Shown here piece by piece: positions 18,081 through 26,809 of a stretch of 64,000 bases of DNA. This DNA is from JAYSYM01 sp964543475 (GTDB lineage: Bacteria > Bdellovibrionota > Bdellovibrionia > Bdellovibrionales > JAMPXM01). The position numbers were made by a program, and so were the translations under genes. Location: positions 1 to 64,000 of the forward strand of contig CAZIYJ010000005.1 in the NCBI GenBank assembly GCA_964543475.1. Reading direction: 5' to 3'. The notes under the pieces were generated by a model. The model had not been told where the DNA came from, did no database searches, and saw nothing but the letters and a program-made list of their open reading frames with translations. Position 1 is the stretch's first letter; each line of letters opens with the position of its first letter.

Positions 18081-21000
18081 ATGGCCTATCAGCCTAAGAA
18101 TCCAATCCGAATTGTAACTGCAGCTTCGTTGTTTGACGGACATGATGCGAGCATTAATCTTATGCGCCGACTTCTTCAAGATATGGGCGCAGAGGTTATT
18201 CACCTGGGTCACAACCGGTCTGTTCTTGATGTGGTGACGACCGCACTTCAAGAAGGTGCGCAAGGAATTTGTATCAGTTCTTATCAGGGCGGACACATGG
18301 AGTACTTCAAGTATATGAAGGATCTCTTGCGTGATGCTGGCTGTGATTATGTAAAGATTTATGGTGGCGGTGGTGGCGTCATCATTCACGAAGAAAAGCG
18401 TGAGCTAGAAGCCTACGGAATCGCACAAATCTTTCACCCCGAAGATGGCAGACGTTTAGGGTTAGAAGGAATGATCGAGATGATCATTCGCGGTTGTGAT
18501 TTTCCAGTCAGTGTTGAAGCGAAGTCTGCCGGTGGAAAAGATCCTCGAGGAGATTTCCCAAACAGAGCACTAGGGCTTGCAATTTCGGCTCTTGAAGAGA
18601 CTGGGGAGATTCCGAGTCACTTCAAAAAAGATTTAGCGAATTTTGAGAGAAAGAGCGGCGCCGCTGTGCCTCCGATAATCGGGGTCACTGGCACTGGTGG
18701 CGCGGGCAAATCCTCACTTGTCGACGAGTTAGTGCAGCGCTTTCTAAATGCCTATCCTAAAATAAAAATCGGTGTCGTGTGCGTTGATCCATCAAAACGA
18801 AAAACTGGCGGAGCACTTTTAGGCGATCGAATCAGAATGAATTCTCTTTCTCGCTCAGGAACTTTCATGCGCTCGATCGCTTCTCGCGGATCAGGGAACG
18901 AAATCGCAGCAAGCCTGCCTCTGGTTTTAGACTTTTTAAAAACGCTCGATTTTGATCTCTTAATTGCAGAAACATCGGGAATCGGTCAGGCAAACGTTGC
19001 GATCACCGAAATCTGCGATCTTAGTCTCTATGTCATGACTTCTGAGTTTGGCGCCCAATCACAGCTCGAAAAAATTGATATGATTGATTTCGCCGATTTA
19101 ATCGCAATCAATAAAGCCGATCGAAGAGGCTCACTAGACGCTCTTCGTGACGTTCGTAAACAATATAAGCGTTCGCGCAAGCAATTTACTCTTGAAGATG
19201 AAAAAGCGCCGGTGTTTCTGACTCAGGCGGCTCAGTTTAATGATGAGGGCGTAAATCAGCTTTTCTTTAAACTCTCGGAGGTCATTGGTGAAAAATCAAA
19301 GGCAGCGCGATGGAGTTTAACATCTGAATATCGTTCGCAAGTAAAAGGTGTAACGAGAAAGTCAATTGTTCCGCCTGAGCGCCAAAATTATCTCGCCGAA
19401 ATTGTTTCGAGCGTACGTGGCTATAAAAAAAGAACCGAAGAAATTGCTGAAGCTGCTTCTCGCGTTGGGTCATTTGAAAAATTAAAAGAGCAGATCAAGG
19501 AATTATCGCAGTTCGAGAAATCGATTGCGGCCGATCGTTCAATCATCGCTGAGGTGCTCCCGCAGCTTGAAGGCTGGGATCAGCTTCAGTTAAAATATTC
19601 GGCCGACGAATTTGTCTACCGAGTTCGCGACAAAGAAATAAGTCAGCCACTAAGTCGCAAGTCACTGAGTGGTACAAAGATTAAACGAGTTGTTCTCCCA
19701 AAACTAAACGACTGGGGTGATCGGTTACGATTTTTGCGTCTTGAAAATGTTCCGGGTGAGTTTCCTTATACCGCAGGTGTTTTTCATCTTAAGCGGGAGA
19801 ATGAAGACCCAACTCGAATGTTTGCAGGCGAAGGAACACCGGAGCGTACTAACAAACGATTTCATTATCTCTCAAAAGGCCAGCCAGCCAAGCGTCTCTC
19901 GACTGCATTTGACAGTGTCACTCTCTACGGCCAAGATCCTGATCCACGTCCAGATATTTTTGGAAAAGTCGGCGAGAGCGGCGTAAGCATTTGTTCGCTT
20001 GATGATATGAAAAAGCTTTATGCTGGCTTTGATCTTTGTTCGCCATCAACAAGTGTGAGCATGACGATCAATGGTCCTGCGCCAATGATTTTGGCGTTCT
20101 TCATGAATACAGCGATTGATCAGCAGGTCGAGAAAAAAGAAGCTGAGCTCGGGCGAAAACTTAGCGATAAAGAACTTGGCGAAGTCAAATCTGCGACGTT
20201 GAAGCAAGTTCGCGGAACAGTGCAAGCCGACATCCTCAAAGAAGATCAGGGGCAAAACACTTGCATCTTCTCAATTGATTTTGCCTTGAAGATGATGGGC
20301 GACATTCAAGAATACTTTGTCACAAATGAAGTTCGAAATTTCTATTCGGTGAGTATATCTGGTTATCATATCGCCGAGGCGGGCGCGAATCCGATAAGCC
20401 AGCTTGCATTCACATTGAGTAATGCATTTACGTTTGTAGAATATTATTTAGCCCGTGGGCTTAAGATTGATGAGTTTGCCCCAAATCTCTCGTTCTTCTT
20501 TAGTAACGGCCTTGATCCAGAATACTCGGTGATCGGAAGAGTGGCTCGACGAATTTGGGCCATCGCCGTGAGAGACCTTTACAACGGTAACGATCGATCG
20601 CAAAAGTTAAAGTATCATATTCAAACAAGTGGCCGATCTCTGCATGCGCAGGAGATCGATTTCAATGATATCCGAACAACCCTTCAGGCGTTGCTCGCAA
20701 TTTATGATAACTGTAATTCGCTTCACACCAACGCTTACGACGAAGCCATCACGACACCGACTGAAGAGTCAGTTCGTCGTGCAATGGCAATTCAAATGAT
20801 TATCAATCATGAATTCGGAATGGCAAAGAACGAGAACCCGATGCAGGGGAGCTATTTCACTGAAGAGCTGACTGAATTAGTTGAAGAGGCGGTGTTGACT
20901 GAGTTCCTACGAATCAATGAGCGTGGCGGAGTCTTGGGTGCAATGGAAACTCAGTACCAGCGCGGTAAGATTCAGGAAGAGTCGATGCACTATGAACATC

Positions 21001-21320
21001 TTAAGCACTCTGGTGATTTGCCAATCATCGGCGTCAATACTTTCATCGATTCAAAAACTCAGGCGGCTGGTTATACTCCTCCGAAAATTGAACTTGCTCG
21101 CGCAAGTTACGAGGAGAAGCAAAGTCAGTTAGATCGGCTTGGCGATTATAAAAAGTCGCACTCATCTAAGTCTGCAGAAGAATTGTTAAAGCTAAAGCAG
21201 GCGGCATTGGGCGGTAAAAATGTTTTTGAGGCCCTGATGTCTGCAGCTAGATATTGTTCACTATTTGAAATGACCCAAGCACTTTACGAGGTAGGCGGGC
21301 AATACCGCAGAAATCTGTAA
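18081..21320 (+). CDS. icmF: Fused isobutyryl-CoA mutase (IcmF)
   Basis: Adenosylcobalamin enzyme that interconverts isobutyryl-CoA and n-butyryl-CoA, with a built-in G-protein chaperone. About 1079 residues from ATG 18081 (MAYQPKNPIRIVTAASL), the usual IcmF length. Domain order: N-terminal B12-binding domain (LFDGHDASINLMRR near residue 19; the final G of DxHxxG is S here), MeaI-type GTPase domain (VTGTGGAGKSSLVDEL near 205, VCVDPSKRKTGGALLGDRIRM, INKADRRG), then the TIM-barrel mutase domain (NEDPTRMFAGEGTPERTNKRFHYLS, GYHIAEAGANPISQLAF). It sits 4 bp after the hydratase stop. In context it feeds valine-derived isobutyryl-CoA into butyrate-type beta-oxidation, or the reverse. Confidence 0.95.
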   Translation: MAYQPKNPIRIVTAASLFDGHDASINLMRRLLQDMGAEVIHLGHNRSVLDVVTTALQEGAQGICISSYQGGHMEYFKYMKDLLRDAGCDYVKIYGGGGGVIIHEEKRELEAYGIAQIFHPEDGRRLGLEGMIEMIIRGCDFPVSVEAKSAGGKDPRGDFPNRALGLAISALEETGEIPSHFKKDLANFERKSGAAVPPIIGVTGTGGAGKSSLVDELVQRFLNAYPKIKIGVVCVDPSKRKTGGALLGDRIRMNSLSRSGTFMRSIASRGSGNEIAASLPLVLDFLKTLDFDLLIAETSGIGQANVAITEICDLSLYVMTSEFGAQSQLEKIDMIDFADLIAINKADRRGSLDALRDVRKQYKRSRKQFTLEDEKAPVFLTQAAQFNDEGVNQLFFKLSEVIGEKSKAARWSLTSEYRSQVKGVTRKSIVPPERQNYLAEIVSSVRGYKKRTEEIAEAASRVGSFEKLKEQIKELSQFEKSIAADRSIIAEVLPQLEGWDQLQLKYSADEFVYRVRDKEISQPLSRKSLSGTKIKRVVLPKLNDWGDRLRFLRLENVPGEFPYTAGVFHLKRENEDPTRMFAGEGTPERTNKRFHYLSKGQPAKRLSTAFDSVTLYGQDPDPRPDIFGKVGESGVSICSLDDMKKLYAGFDLCSPSTSVSMTINGPAPMILAFFMNTAIDQQVEKKEAELGRKLSDKELGEVKSATLKQVRGTVQADILKEDQGQNTCIFSIDFALKMMGDIQEYFVTNEVRNFYSVSISGYHIAEAGANPISQLAFTLSNAFTFVEYYLARGLKIDEFAPNLSFFFSNGLDPEYSVIGRVARRIWAIAVRDLYNGNDRSQKLKYHIQTSGRSLHAQEIDFNDIRTTLQALLAIYDNCNSLHTNAYDEAITTPTEESVRRAMAIQMIINHEFGMAKNENPMQGSYFTEELTELVEEAVLTEFLRINERGGVLGAMETQYQRGKIQEESMHYEHLKHSGDLPIIGVNTFIDSKTQAAGYTPPKIELARASYEEKQSQLDRLGDYKKSHSSKSAEELLKLKQAALGGKNVFEALMSAARYCSLFEMTQALYEVGGQYRRNL

Positions 21321-21437
21321 AGACTCTGGTCACTCAATGTTAGTCCTGGAACACAATCACTAAAGGTTTTGCGTTTGATTTGTTCTATTTCGTATATTAG
21401 AAATAGAGCAATTACTAAAATGTTTTGGGGGTAGATT

Positions 21438-21515
21438 GTGCTTTGGGTTTTCTTATTTTCAATTGTAGCAGTCTGCTTGATGACTTCAATCGCGTCTCAA
21501 GAAACCGATCGATAG
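21438..21515 (+). CDS. Possible 25-residue hydrophobic peptide
   Basis: GTG at 21438 behind GGGGGTAG opens a 25-codon frame, VLWVFLFSIVAVCLMTSIAS then QETDR, that is one membrane segment with a polar tail. It ends 3 bp before the start of the following lipoprotein gene. Such peptides occur as small membrane regulators or leaders, but chance cannot be excluded at this length. Confidence 0.35.
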   Translation: MLWVFLFSIVAVCLMTSIASQETDR

Positions 21516-21518
21516 TTC

Positions 21519-22304
21519 ATGTTAAAAAAGATTTTCCTATTTTCTAGTGCAGTACTTCTCACTGCATGTACCAGTATTTCTGTCACAACTCCCACGCCAA
21601 TTGTTGAAACTCCAGAACTCGTTGGCCTCGACAAAACCTCGTTTGGCTTTAGCGGCCGAGTTCACTCAGGCCATCGATATCGGGCAACAGACGACGCAGC
21701 GACTCGACCTCCCACCTTAACCACTGGCTCTTCTAAACACGTGCTTTCAAGTTCTGCTGGTGTGAATGTTGGTTTAGTTAAGCGCTTTAAAGTCGGTTTA
21801 AGTGCTGATCCGTTGGCTCGCGGTGGATTTGCGACATTGCAACTTCAGCTTCTTGGTGCTGGCCGTTCAACTGCAAAAAAGGGAAATTTTTCGTTCTCGA
21901 TTTTTGGACACGCAGGCCAGAACAATGGCAAAAATGGTGGCGATCAAAGCTCTGCTTTTGGGCCTGGTGGACAAGATTGGGCCGCTGAAATTCAAAGTGA
22001 CTGGTACGATTATGGAGCGTCGCTTGGATACCGAATCACTGATACAACAGTTTTGTTTGCTGGTGTTTCAAGACAGTTAGTTTTGCTTCGTACTAAGATT
22101 GACCAGGCAAATGGCTCGCCTCCGCAAGGCACCTACACGGCCAGTGATCGCGGTGAGGGCAACAAGGCTATGCTCGGATTCTCTTGGGGCACACAGCAAG
22201 GTGAAGTCTATATAGCTGCGGATTATACAGACTATCGTTACGGCCGAGCGGCTTCGATATTTATTCCTACTGCGACAATCGGCGCATCGATCGACGTAAA
22301 GTAA
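21519..22304 (+). CDS. Predicted outer-membrane lipoprotein, beta-rich
   Basis: 261 residues. The signal MLKKIFLFSSAVLLTAC has a clean lipobox (LTAC), giving lipidation at Cys17. The mature part has repeating glycine-rich amphipathic strands (SAGVNVGLVKRFKVGLSADPLA, GASLGYRITDTTVLFAGVSRQL, GEVYIAADYTDYRYGRAASIF) like a small beta-barrel or an outer-membrane-associated sheet. Not recognised as a named family. It ends 2 bp from the convergent B12-binding gene. Confidence 0.75.
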   Translation: MLKKIFLFSSAVLLTACTSISVTTPTPIVETPELVGLDKTSFGFSGRVHSGHRYRATDDAATRPPTLTTGSSKHVLSSSAGVNVGLVKRFKVGLSADPLARGGFATLQLQLLGAGRSTAKKGNFSFSIFGHAGQNNGKNGGDQSSAFGPGGQDWAAEIQSDWYDYGASLGYRITDTTVLFAGVSRQLVLLRTKIDQANGSPPQGTYTASDRGEGNKAMLGFSWGTQQGEVYIAADYTDYRYGRAASIFIPTATIGASIDVK

Positions 22305-22305
22305 A

Positions 22306-22707
22306 TTATGCGAGTGTGCGAAGCTCTTTCGCTATTTCAGAAATAGAGGAGCCTGGCCCAAACACTGCGGCCACTCCTTGATCCTTTAACTGCTTTGCAT
22401 CGTCACCGGGAATGATTCCGCCAACAAAAATCGGCTTCGCCATTTTTCGAGTTTTCATTAAATCTTGGACTGCTGTTACTAACGGAATATGAGCACCAGA
22501 CAAAATCGAAAGACCAATCACATCGACGTCTTCTTGCATCGCTGCGTTTACGATCATTTCAGGTGTCTGATGGAGGCCCGTGTAAATTACTTCGAAGCCT
22601 TCGTCTCGCAATCCGCGAGCGACAACTTTAGCTCCGCGGTCATGCCCATCGAGACCCGGTTTAGCAATTAACACACGAATGATGCGGTCAGCATTTTGTC
22701 TTTGCAT
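22306..22707 (-). CDS. Stand-alone cobalamin-binding protein (methylmalonyl-CoA mutase C-terminal type)
   Basis: 133 residues starting MQRQNADRIIRVLIAKPGLDGHDRG. It carries the full DxHxxG base-off B12 motif (DGHDRG), the GLHQTPEMIVNAAMQEDVDVIGLSILSG block and FVGGIIPGDDAKQLKDQGVAAVFGPGSS, as in the C-terminal domain of methylmalonyl-CoA mutase or the small subunits McmA2/IcmB. IcmF nearby already has its own B12 domain, so this protein must serve a different large subunit elsewhere or another function. The longer frame upstream lies over the divergent acyl-CoA dehydrogenase and is not real. Confidence 0.9.
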   Translation of the reverse strand: MQRQNADRIIRVLIAKPGLDGHDRGAKVVARGLRDEGFEVIYTGLHQTPEMIVNAAMQEDVDVIGLSILSGAHIPLVTAVQDLMKTRKMAKPIFVGGIIPGDDAKQLKDQGVAAVFGPGSSISEIAKELRTLA

Positions 22708-22768
22708 TGAGCCGAGATTACAATGATATTGGCTACGCAAGCAAACTTTTCGTTGGAGGATTTGCCCT

Positions 22769-23932
22769 ATGTCAGCTGAGAATGCGCGTCCAGCACTCAC
22801 ACAACTCTCTGAAGATGAACAGGCCTTTCGCGAGGCGGTTCGTGACTTTGCTGAAGCAGAGATCAAGCCTCTCGTAGGTAAAATGGATGAGCACGCACAG
22901 CTCGACAAAGCTCTCCTTCCAAAACTTTTCGAGATGGGCCTAATGGGCGTAGAAACTCCGGAGCAGTTTGGCGGAGCAGGTGGTTCGTTCATGATGGCGT
23001 GCCTTGCGGTTGAAGAGCTCGGTCGCATCGATGGATCAGTGAGTGTTCTCGTCGATGTTCAAAACACTCTTTGCACAAACGCTCTTCTGCGTTGGTCAAC
23101 AGACGCACAAAAAGAAAAATACCTTCCAAAACTTGCTCGTGAGTGGGTAGGTGCTTACGCACTTTCTGAGAGCACTTCTGGTTCTGACGCTTTTGCACTT
23201 AAGCTTCGCGCTGAAGAAAAAGGTGAGAACTTTATTCTAAACGGAAACAAACTTTGGATCACCAATGCCAATGAAGCGAATCTCTTCATTGTATTTGCCA
23301 ATGTAAATCCGTCAGCCGGGTACAAAGGCATTACCGCATTCTTGGTTGAGCGCGATTTCAAAGGATTCACAGTAGGTAAAAAAGAAGACAAGCTCGGAAT
23401 CAGAGCTTCTTCTACTTGCGAATTATTATTTGAAAACTGCGAAGTGCCAAAGGCGAACGTTCTGGGTGAAGTCGGCAAGGGTTACAAGATTGCGATCGAA
23501 ACTCTTAACGAAGGTCGTATCGGAATTGGCGCGCAGATGGTTGGCATTGCTCAAGGTGCCTACGAAGCTGCAAGAAACTACGTTAAAGGCCGCGAGCAAT
23601 TCGGAAAGAAAATTTCTGACTTCCAAGGCGTCCAATTTCAATTAGCAGAGATGCGCGTAATGGTCGAAGCGGCTCGACTGATGGTTTACAACAGTGCTCG
23701 CCTCAAAGACGCAGGCCAACCATTTATCGAAGAAGCTGCAATGGCAAAATTATATTCTTCACGCGCTGCCGAGAAAGTCGCTTCGATGGCGATTGACCTG
23801 TTTGGCGGTAACGGCTTCACGCGAGAATATCCTGCCGAAAAATTCTGGCGCGACGCCAAGATCGGCTCGATCTACGAAGGCACTTCTAACATGCAGCTCA
23901 ACACCATCGCCAAAATCGAACTCTCCGACTAG
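22769..23932 (+). CDS. Acyl-CoA dehydrogenase (short/branched-chain type)
   Basis: FAD enzyme that forms the alpha-beta double bond of acyl-CoAs and passes electrons to ETF. 387 residues. Seen: ALSESTSGSDAFAL and LWITNANEANLFIVFA (flavin-binding strand), DKLGIRASSTCELLFENCEVP, GAQMVGIAQGAYEAARNYVKGREQFGK split across signature 2, and the catalytic base in NGFTREYPAEKFWRDAKIGSIYEGTSNMQLN, where Glu of YEGTSN sits at the position used by short-chain enzymes. GGAGG 10 nt before ATG. Its neighbours suggest butyryl- or isobutyryl-CoA as substrate. The stop codon touches a large inverted repeat. Confidence 0.95.
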   Translation: MSAENARPALTQLSEDEQAFREAVRDFAEAEIKPLVGKMDEHAQLDKALLPKLFEMGLMGVETPEQFGGAGGSFMMACLAVEELGRIDGSVSVLVDVQNTLCTNALLRWSTDAQKEKYLPKLAREWVGAYALSESTSGSDAFALKLRAEEKGENFILNGNKLWITNANEANLFIVFANVNPSAGYKGITAFLVERDFKGFTVGKKEDKLGIRASSTCELLFENCEVPKANVLGEVGKGYKIAIETLNEGRIGIGAQMVGIAQGAYEAARNYVKGREQFGKKISDFQGVQFQLAEMRVMVEAARLMVYNSARLKDAGQPFIEEAAMAKLYSSRAAEKVASMAIDLFGGNGFTREYPAEKFWRDAKIGSIYEGTSNMQLNTIAKIELSD

Positions 23933-24042
23933 GTGCCATCTTCCTTTTTGGCCCGCACCGCGACAATCACTCCGTGATTGTCGTCTATATATATTGTCCC
24001 CAAATTTTGACTAGCCGCGGGCCAAAAAGGAAGATGGCACCT
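23931..24042. repeat. 112-bp MITE-like element: perfect 26-bp inverted arms with nested hairpin
   Basis: The left arm 23931-23956 (starting AGGTGCCATCTTCC) and the right arm 24017-24042 are exact reverse complements over 26 bp. Inside, 23961-23970 and 23974-23983 make a second perfect 10-bp stem (CGACAATCAC) with a 3-base loop. The element begins one base into the stop codon of the acyl-CoA dehydrogenase. It encodes nothing. It fits a small non-autonomous mobile repeat or a REP/ERIC-like element, and would also form a strong transcript hairpin. No second copy was seen in this window. Confidence 0.9.
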
Positions 24043-24066
24043 GGTGGCTAAATGACACTCAAATTG

Positions 24067-24081
24067 TGGCCTCGGGATTGC
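24067..24081 (+). promoter_or_regulatory. Sigma-54-like promoter upstream of the 24180 lipoprotein
   Basis: TGGCCTCGGGATTGC has the -24 TGGC and -12 TTGC elements with exactly ten bases between GG and GC, though the AC after TGGC is replaced. It lies about 100 bp above the lipoprotein start, giving a leader of roughly 85 nt. Single-site match only. Confidence 0.35.
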
Positions 24082-24179
24082 TTAAGTATTAATCCGAAGT
24101 CTGTGGGTGTCGTGATGAACACTAATGCTGATCTGAACAATCGGCAGCACCTCCAGAGTAACAAATGGAGGCTCCCCCA

Positions 24180-24908
24180 ATGAAAAGTTTTCTCTCAAAA
24201 ACAGTGATGCTAGCAGTAGCATCTGTAGGTTTAGCTGGTTGCGAACTTGATGGTTCACTGACTGCTAATCAAGATCTTCAACTTCGAAGCAAAAAGGGCC
24301 AAATGGTTTTGCTTCAAGCCAATCGAACTTATAAAGCATCGATCGAAAAAGAAGATGATCAGTTAGAAATAGATATTAAAGTTAATGGCGACGAAAAGAA
24401 GATTAGAATTCGTCCACCAGCTGGGCAGAAAGTTCCAAAAGAAGAAGGCGAGATTTTCGTAACGGCAGCTCAAGCTGGCCAACCAGTTGATGTGCACGGC
24501 ATTTTAAATACTGACTATGACCGCGGAATGGATCGACGAGGATCACAACAGTGTTCAGAGCAAGTTCAAGTTCAGGTTTGTAACGAAGTACTTCGCACAC
24601 GCCCGAACGGTTCGACTTACTATGATCAAGTTTGTAACTACGAGTTGAAAACTGAGTACGGTAGCCAAGAAATTGAATACCATGACTTAACGACTACAAT
24701 TGAAGGCGAAGTGCGATTGTTGAACCCAGGAACACAAATCGAAGCTGCAAAGTTTTTCGGACGTAATGTTTCGAGTAAGCAAGTGATCACTTGGACTGGT
24801 CGTTGTCATGTAAGTGGTGGTGGTTACGATCGCGATCCACGTGACGGACGCGGCCCACGAGACGGTCGTGGTGGTCCTCGCGGTGGACGCCGTGGTCGTG
24901 GTTTCTAA
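24180..24908 (+). CDS. Predicted lipoprotein with Gly/Arg/Asp-rich C-terminal tail
   Basis: 242 residues. Signal MKSFLSKTVMLAVASVGLAGC with lipobox LAGC. The central part is acidic to neutral and Cys-containing (QQCSEQVQVQVCNEVLRTR, YYDQVCNYELKTEYG). The last 30 residues form a low-complexity tail of repeated GGGYDRDPRDGRGPRDGRGG-like units ending GRRGRGF, strongly basic and RGG-like. Start 24180 is chosen by GGAGG 8 nt upstream; the longer start adds only MEAPP. The tail could bind nucleic acid or polyanions such as LPS; that is inference. It overlaps the convergent transglycosylase stop by 4 bp. Confidence 0.8.
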   Translation: MKSFLSKTVMLAVASVGLAGCELDGSLTANQDLQLRSKKGQMVLLQANRTYKASIEKEDDQLEIDIKVNGDEKKIRIRPPAGQKVPKEEGEIFVTAAQAGQPVDVHGILNTDYDRGMDRRGSQQCSEQVQVQVCNEVLRTRPNGSTYYDQVCNYELKTEYGSQEIEYHDLTTTIEGEVRLLNPGTQIEAAKFFGRNVSSKQVITWTGRCHVSGGGYDRDPRDGRGPRDGRGGPRGGRRGRGF

Positions 24909-25834
24909 TCTGAGCTGAGAGTTTCACTTTTCTTAGTGTCTAGTGCGACTCTCTTAATTTGTGATGTGCGCTTGGCGAGATCTAAAATCGCCAGCGCATA
25001 ATCTCGACTGTTGTTGTACTTCATCAGCGCTTGAATTCTCTTCTTCCTAACATTTGTTTTCCAGCCATGACCTTTTAAATAGTAGGCGACACTCATAATC
25101 GAATCTTCGGGTTTCGAAAGCATCGGCTGAGATCCAGTGATGGGAGATCGTGCCCAGACTACATAACTTGATGGAATAAACTGCGGCAATCCAAATGCTC
25201 CAGCAAACGATCCGACAAAGTCTTTACCAACTTCCCAGTGCCACTTATGAATTTTTGAAATTGCACGTAGCTCAGCGAGTGCCCAGTCTGATTTACGTTT
25301 TGCTCGAACTGGAATATCTTTTAATTGTTTCTTTGTGACCTTATCAGTAAATCGAAAAGTTTTAGTTTTCAGGTAGGCAACTACAGGCTTTCTTTTTGCC
25401 TGGAGCAAATGAAGATAAACGCTCGGTACGTGAAATGACCCCAAAGTTTTGCCGAGTCGCGACTCAAGCCAAATGAGACTCACAATGACGTCAGCGGGCA
25501 CTTTGTAGCGTTGTTCTGCGACGTCGAGAGTCTTTCGGTGTTTAGCAATAAATTCTCGAACTTCTTCTGCGGCATTACTTGAAACTTGTGGTCCGTGATA
25601 ATTCGATTTTCTTAAAAACAAAAGCACATTGAGCTCGAGAACTTCGGTGAAATCGTCGGGGTCGTAGTGTTTCTTCATCTCGGCAATAAAAGATTTCGTA
25701 AACTTGTTTGCCTTAAGCTGTTGTTCAACAAAACGCCAGTCTGGCTTAGGCGGCATAGCGGCTTCAAGACTTAGCGACGCTAAAGTTAAGATTGCTATGG
25801 CCAAAATCTGAAGTGAGCGTTTTAACGATTTCAT
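24905..25834 (-). CDS. mltB: Lytic murein transglycosylase, MltB family
   Basis: Cleaves the glycan strands of peptidoglycan to 1,6-anhydro-muropeptides in the periplasm. 309 residues; signal peptide MKSLKRSLQILAIAILTLASLSLEAA is not lipidated. The domain is SLT_2/MltB-like: VIVSLIWLESRLGKTLGSFHV with the catalytic Glu in WLESRLG, then GSFAGAFGLPQFIPSSYVVWA and the EDSIMSVAYYLKGHGW segment. No PG_binding domain follows. The gene is divergent from the site-2 protease. Confidence 0.9.
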   Translation of the reverse strand: MKSLKRSLQILAIAILTLASLSLEAAMPPKPDWRFVEQQLKANKFTKSFIAEMKKHYDPDDFTEVLELNVLLFLRKSNYHGPQVSSNAAEEVREFIAKHRKTLDVAEQRYKVPADVIVSLIWLESRLGKTLGSFHVPSVYLHLLQAKRKPVVAYLKTKTFRFTDKVTKKQLKDIPVRAKRKSDWALAELRAISKIHKWHWEVGKDFVGSFAGAFGLPQFIPSSYVVWARSPITGSQPMLSKPEDSIMSVAYYLKGHGWKTNVRKKRIQALMKYNNSRDYALAILDLAKRTSQIKRVALDTKKSETLSSD

Positions 25835-25961
25835 TGCTTGGCTATTATCGTTTGGTTTTAGCCGAATAAGAAAGTGAAGCAGGTATTCCTCGACTTTAGC
25901 TCAAGTGAAACTAAAAGTTTCGCTAGCTGAACTCGCTCTTATGAGTCTACACTTATCCACA

Positions 25962-26624
25962 ATGTCAGAAGATATCGTTCAAAAGTTAGTGATCTATTTT
26001 GGTCCCTTTTTGTTTGCTCTCTGCTTTCACGAGTTTGCACACGGTTGGGTAGCTCGGCGCAAGGGTGATAACACCGCTGAGGTCATGGGACGTTTAACGA
26101 TGAATCCTGTCGCGCACATTGACCCGATGGGAACATTGTTTCTTCCCATCATGTCGATCATGACAGGCTTTCCTGGAATTGGTTGGGCAAAGCCAGTGCC
26201 GGTAGATGCAAGAAATCTCAAGCACCCTCGACAAGACATGTTCTGGATCGCTTTGGCAGGCCCGATGTCGAATGTCTTCTTGGCCATTGTTGGCGCGTTC
26301 ATTTTTGCGATTGCGAGGGTGGCAGGGCTAATTGAGCCTGATTCAGCGGTCGTCACATTGATCGTGGTCTTCATTCAAATTAACTTTTTGCTCGCGATCT
26401 TTAACTTCATCCCGATCCATCCGCTTGATGGCGGGAAGATCATCGGTCGCTTTTTGCCAGCGAGCTTAGATGCGAAAATTGAGCAGTATCAGAACTATCT
26501 TATGATTGGTCTTTTCATTTTGATGCTGACGGGTGGGCTTCACGTAATAGCGCCCTTAGCTTCAAAACTGAGCTATGTACTGATCTATTCGGTTGATCAA
26601 CTTTTTAGCTCTATCCTTGGCTAA
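25962..26624 (+). CDS. Site-2 protease family protein (M50B, membrane)
   Basis: Intramembrane zinc metalloprotease of the small YwhC type. About 220 residues with five or six hydrophobic segments. The zinc motif HEFAHGW (HExxH) lies in the first membrane helix and the third ligand region NFIPIHPLDGGKI (NPxxPLDG-like) near residue 155. No PDZ domain, unlike RseP. Start is uncertain: ATG 25962, ATG 25941 and GTG 25905 are all in frame and none has a clear ribosome site; 25962 gives the usual short cytoplasmic start. The substrate cannot be told from context. Confidence 0.88.
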   Translation: MSEDIVQKLVIYFGPFLFALCFHEFAHGWVARRKGDNTAEVMGRLTMNPVAHIDPMGTLFLPIMSIMTGFPGIGWAKPVPVDARNLKHPRQDMFWIALAGPMSNVFLAIVGAFIFAIARVAGLIEPDSAVVTLIVVFIQINFLLAIFNFIPIHPLDGGKIIGRFLPASLDAKIEQYQNYLMIGLFILMLTGGLHVIAPLASKLSYVLIYSVDQLFSSILG

Positions 26625-26627
26625 TAG

Positions 26628-26648
26628 GGCCTTTTTAAGGCTGTTTTA
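26628..26648 (+). terminator. Weak hairpin after the site-2 protease gene
   Basis: GCCTT-TTT-AAGGC forms a 5-bp stem followed by TGTTTTA. It is short and its T run is broken, so termination would be partial. Confidence 0.4.
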
Positions 26649-26809
26649 GCTCGCAATTCCAACTATTTGACCCAAAAACTCGAAGTGTTACAAAAGCTTG
26701 TTGCAAGCAGACATAGGTCTTGGTTGAATAATCACGTCGGCGATTCAACTTAAGTATTCACAACCGTGGCCATTTTCATTTTTGGTCCTGCGTCAGACGA
26801 GGTTTCGAT

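Noticed and set aside
22708..23028. N-terminal extension of the B12-binding protein
   Set aside because: The extra 107 residues lie over the divergent acyl-CoA dehydrogenase gene and have no family likeness; the start at 22707 gives the known fold.
24041..24066. Third copy of the GTCTCA palindrome
   Set aside because: CTCAAATTG is shared with 11531-11545 but the outer half-sites are not inverted, so it is not the same site.
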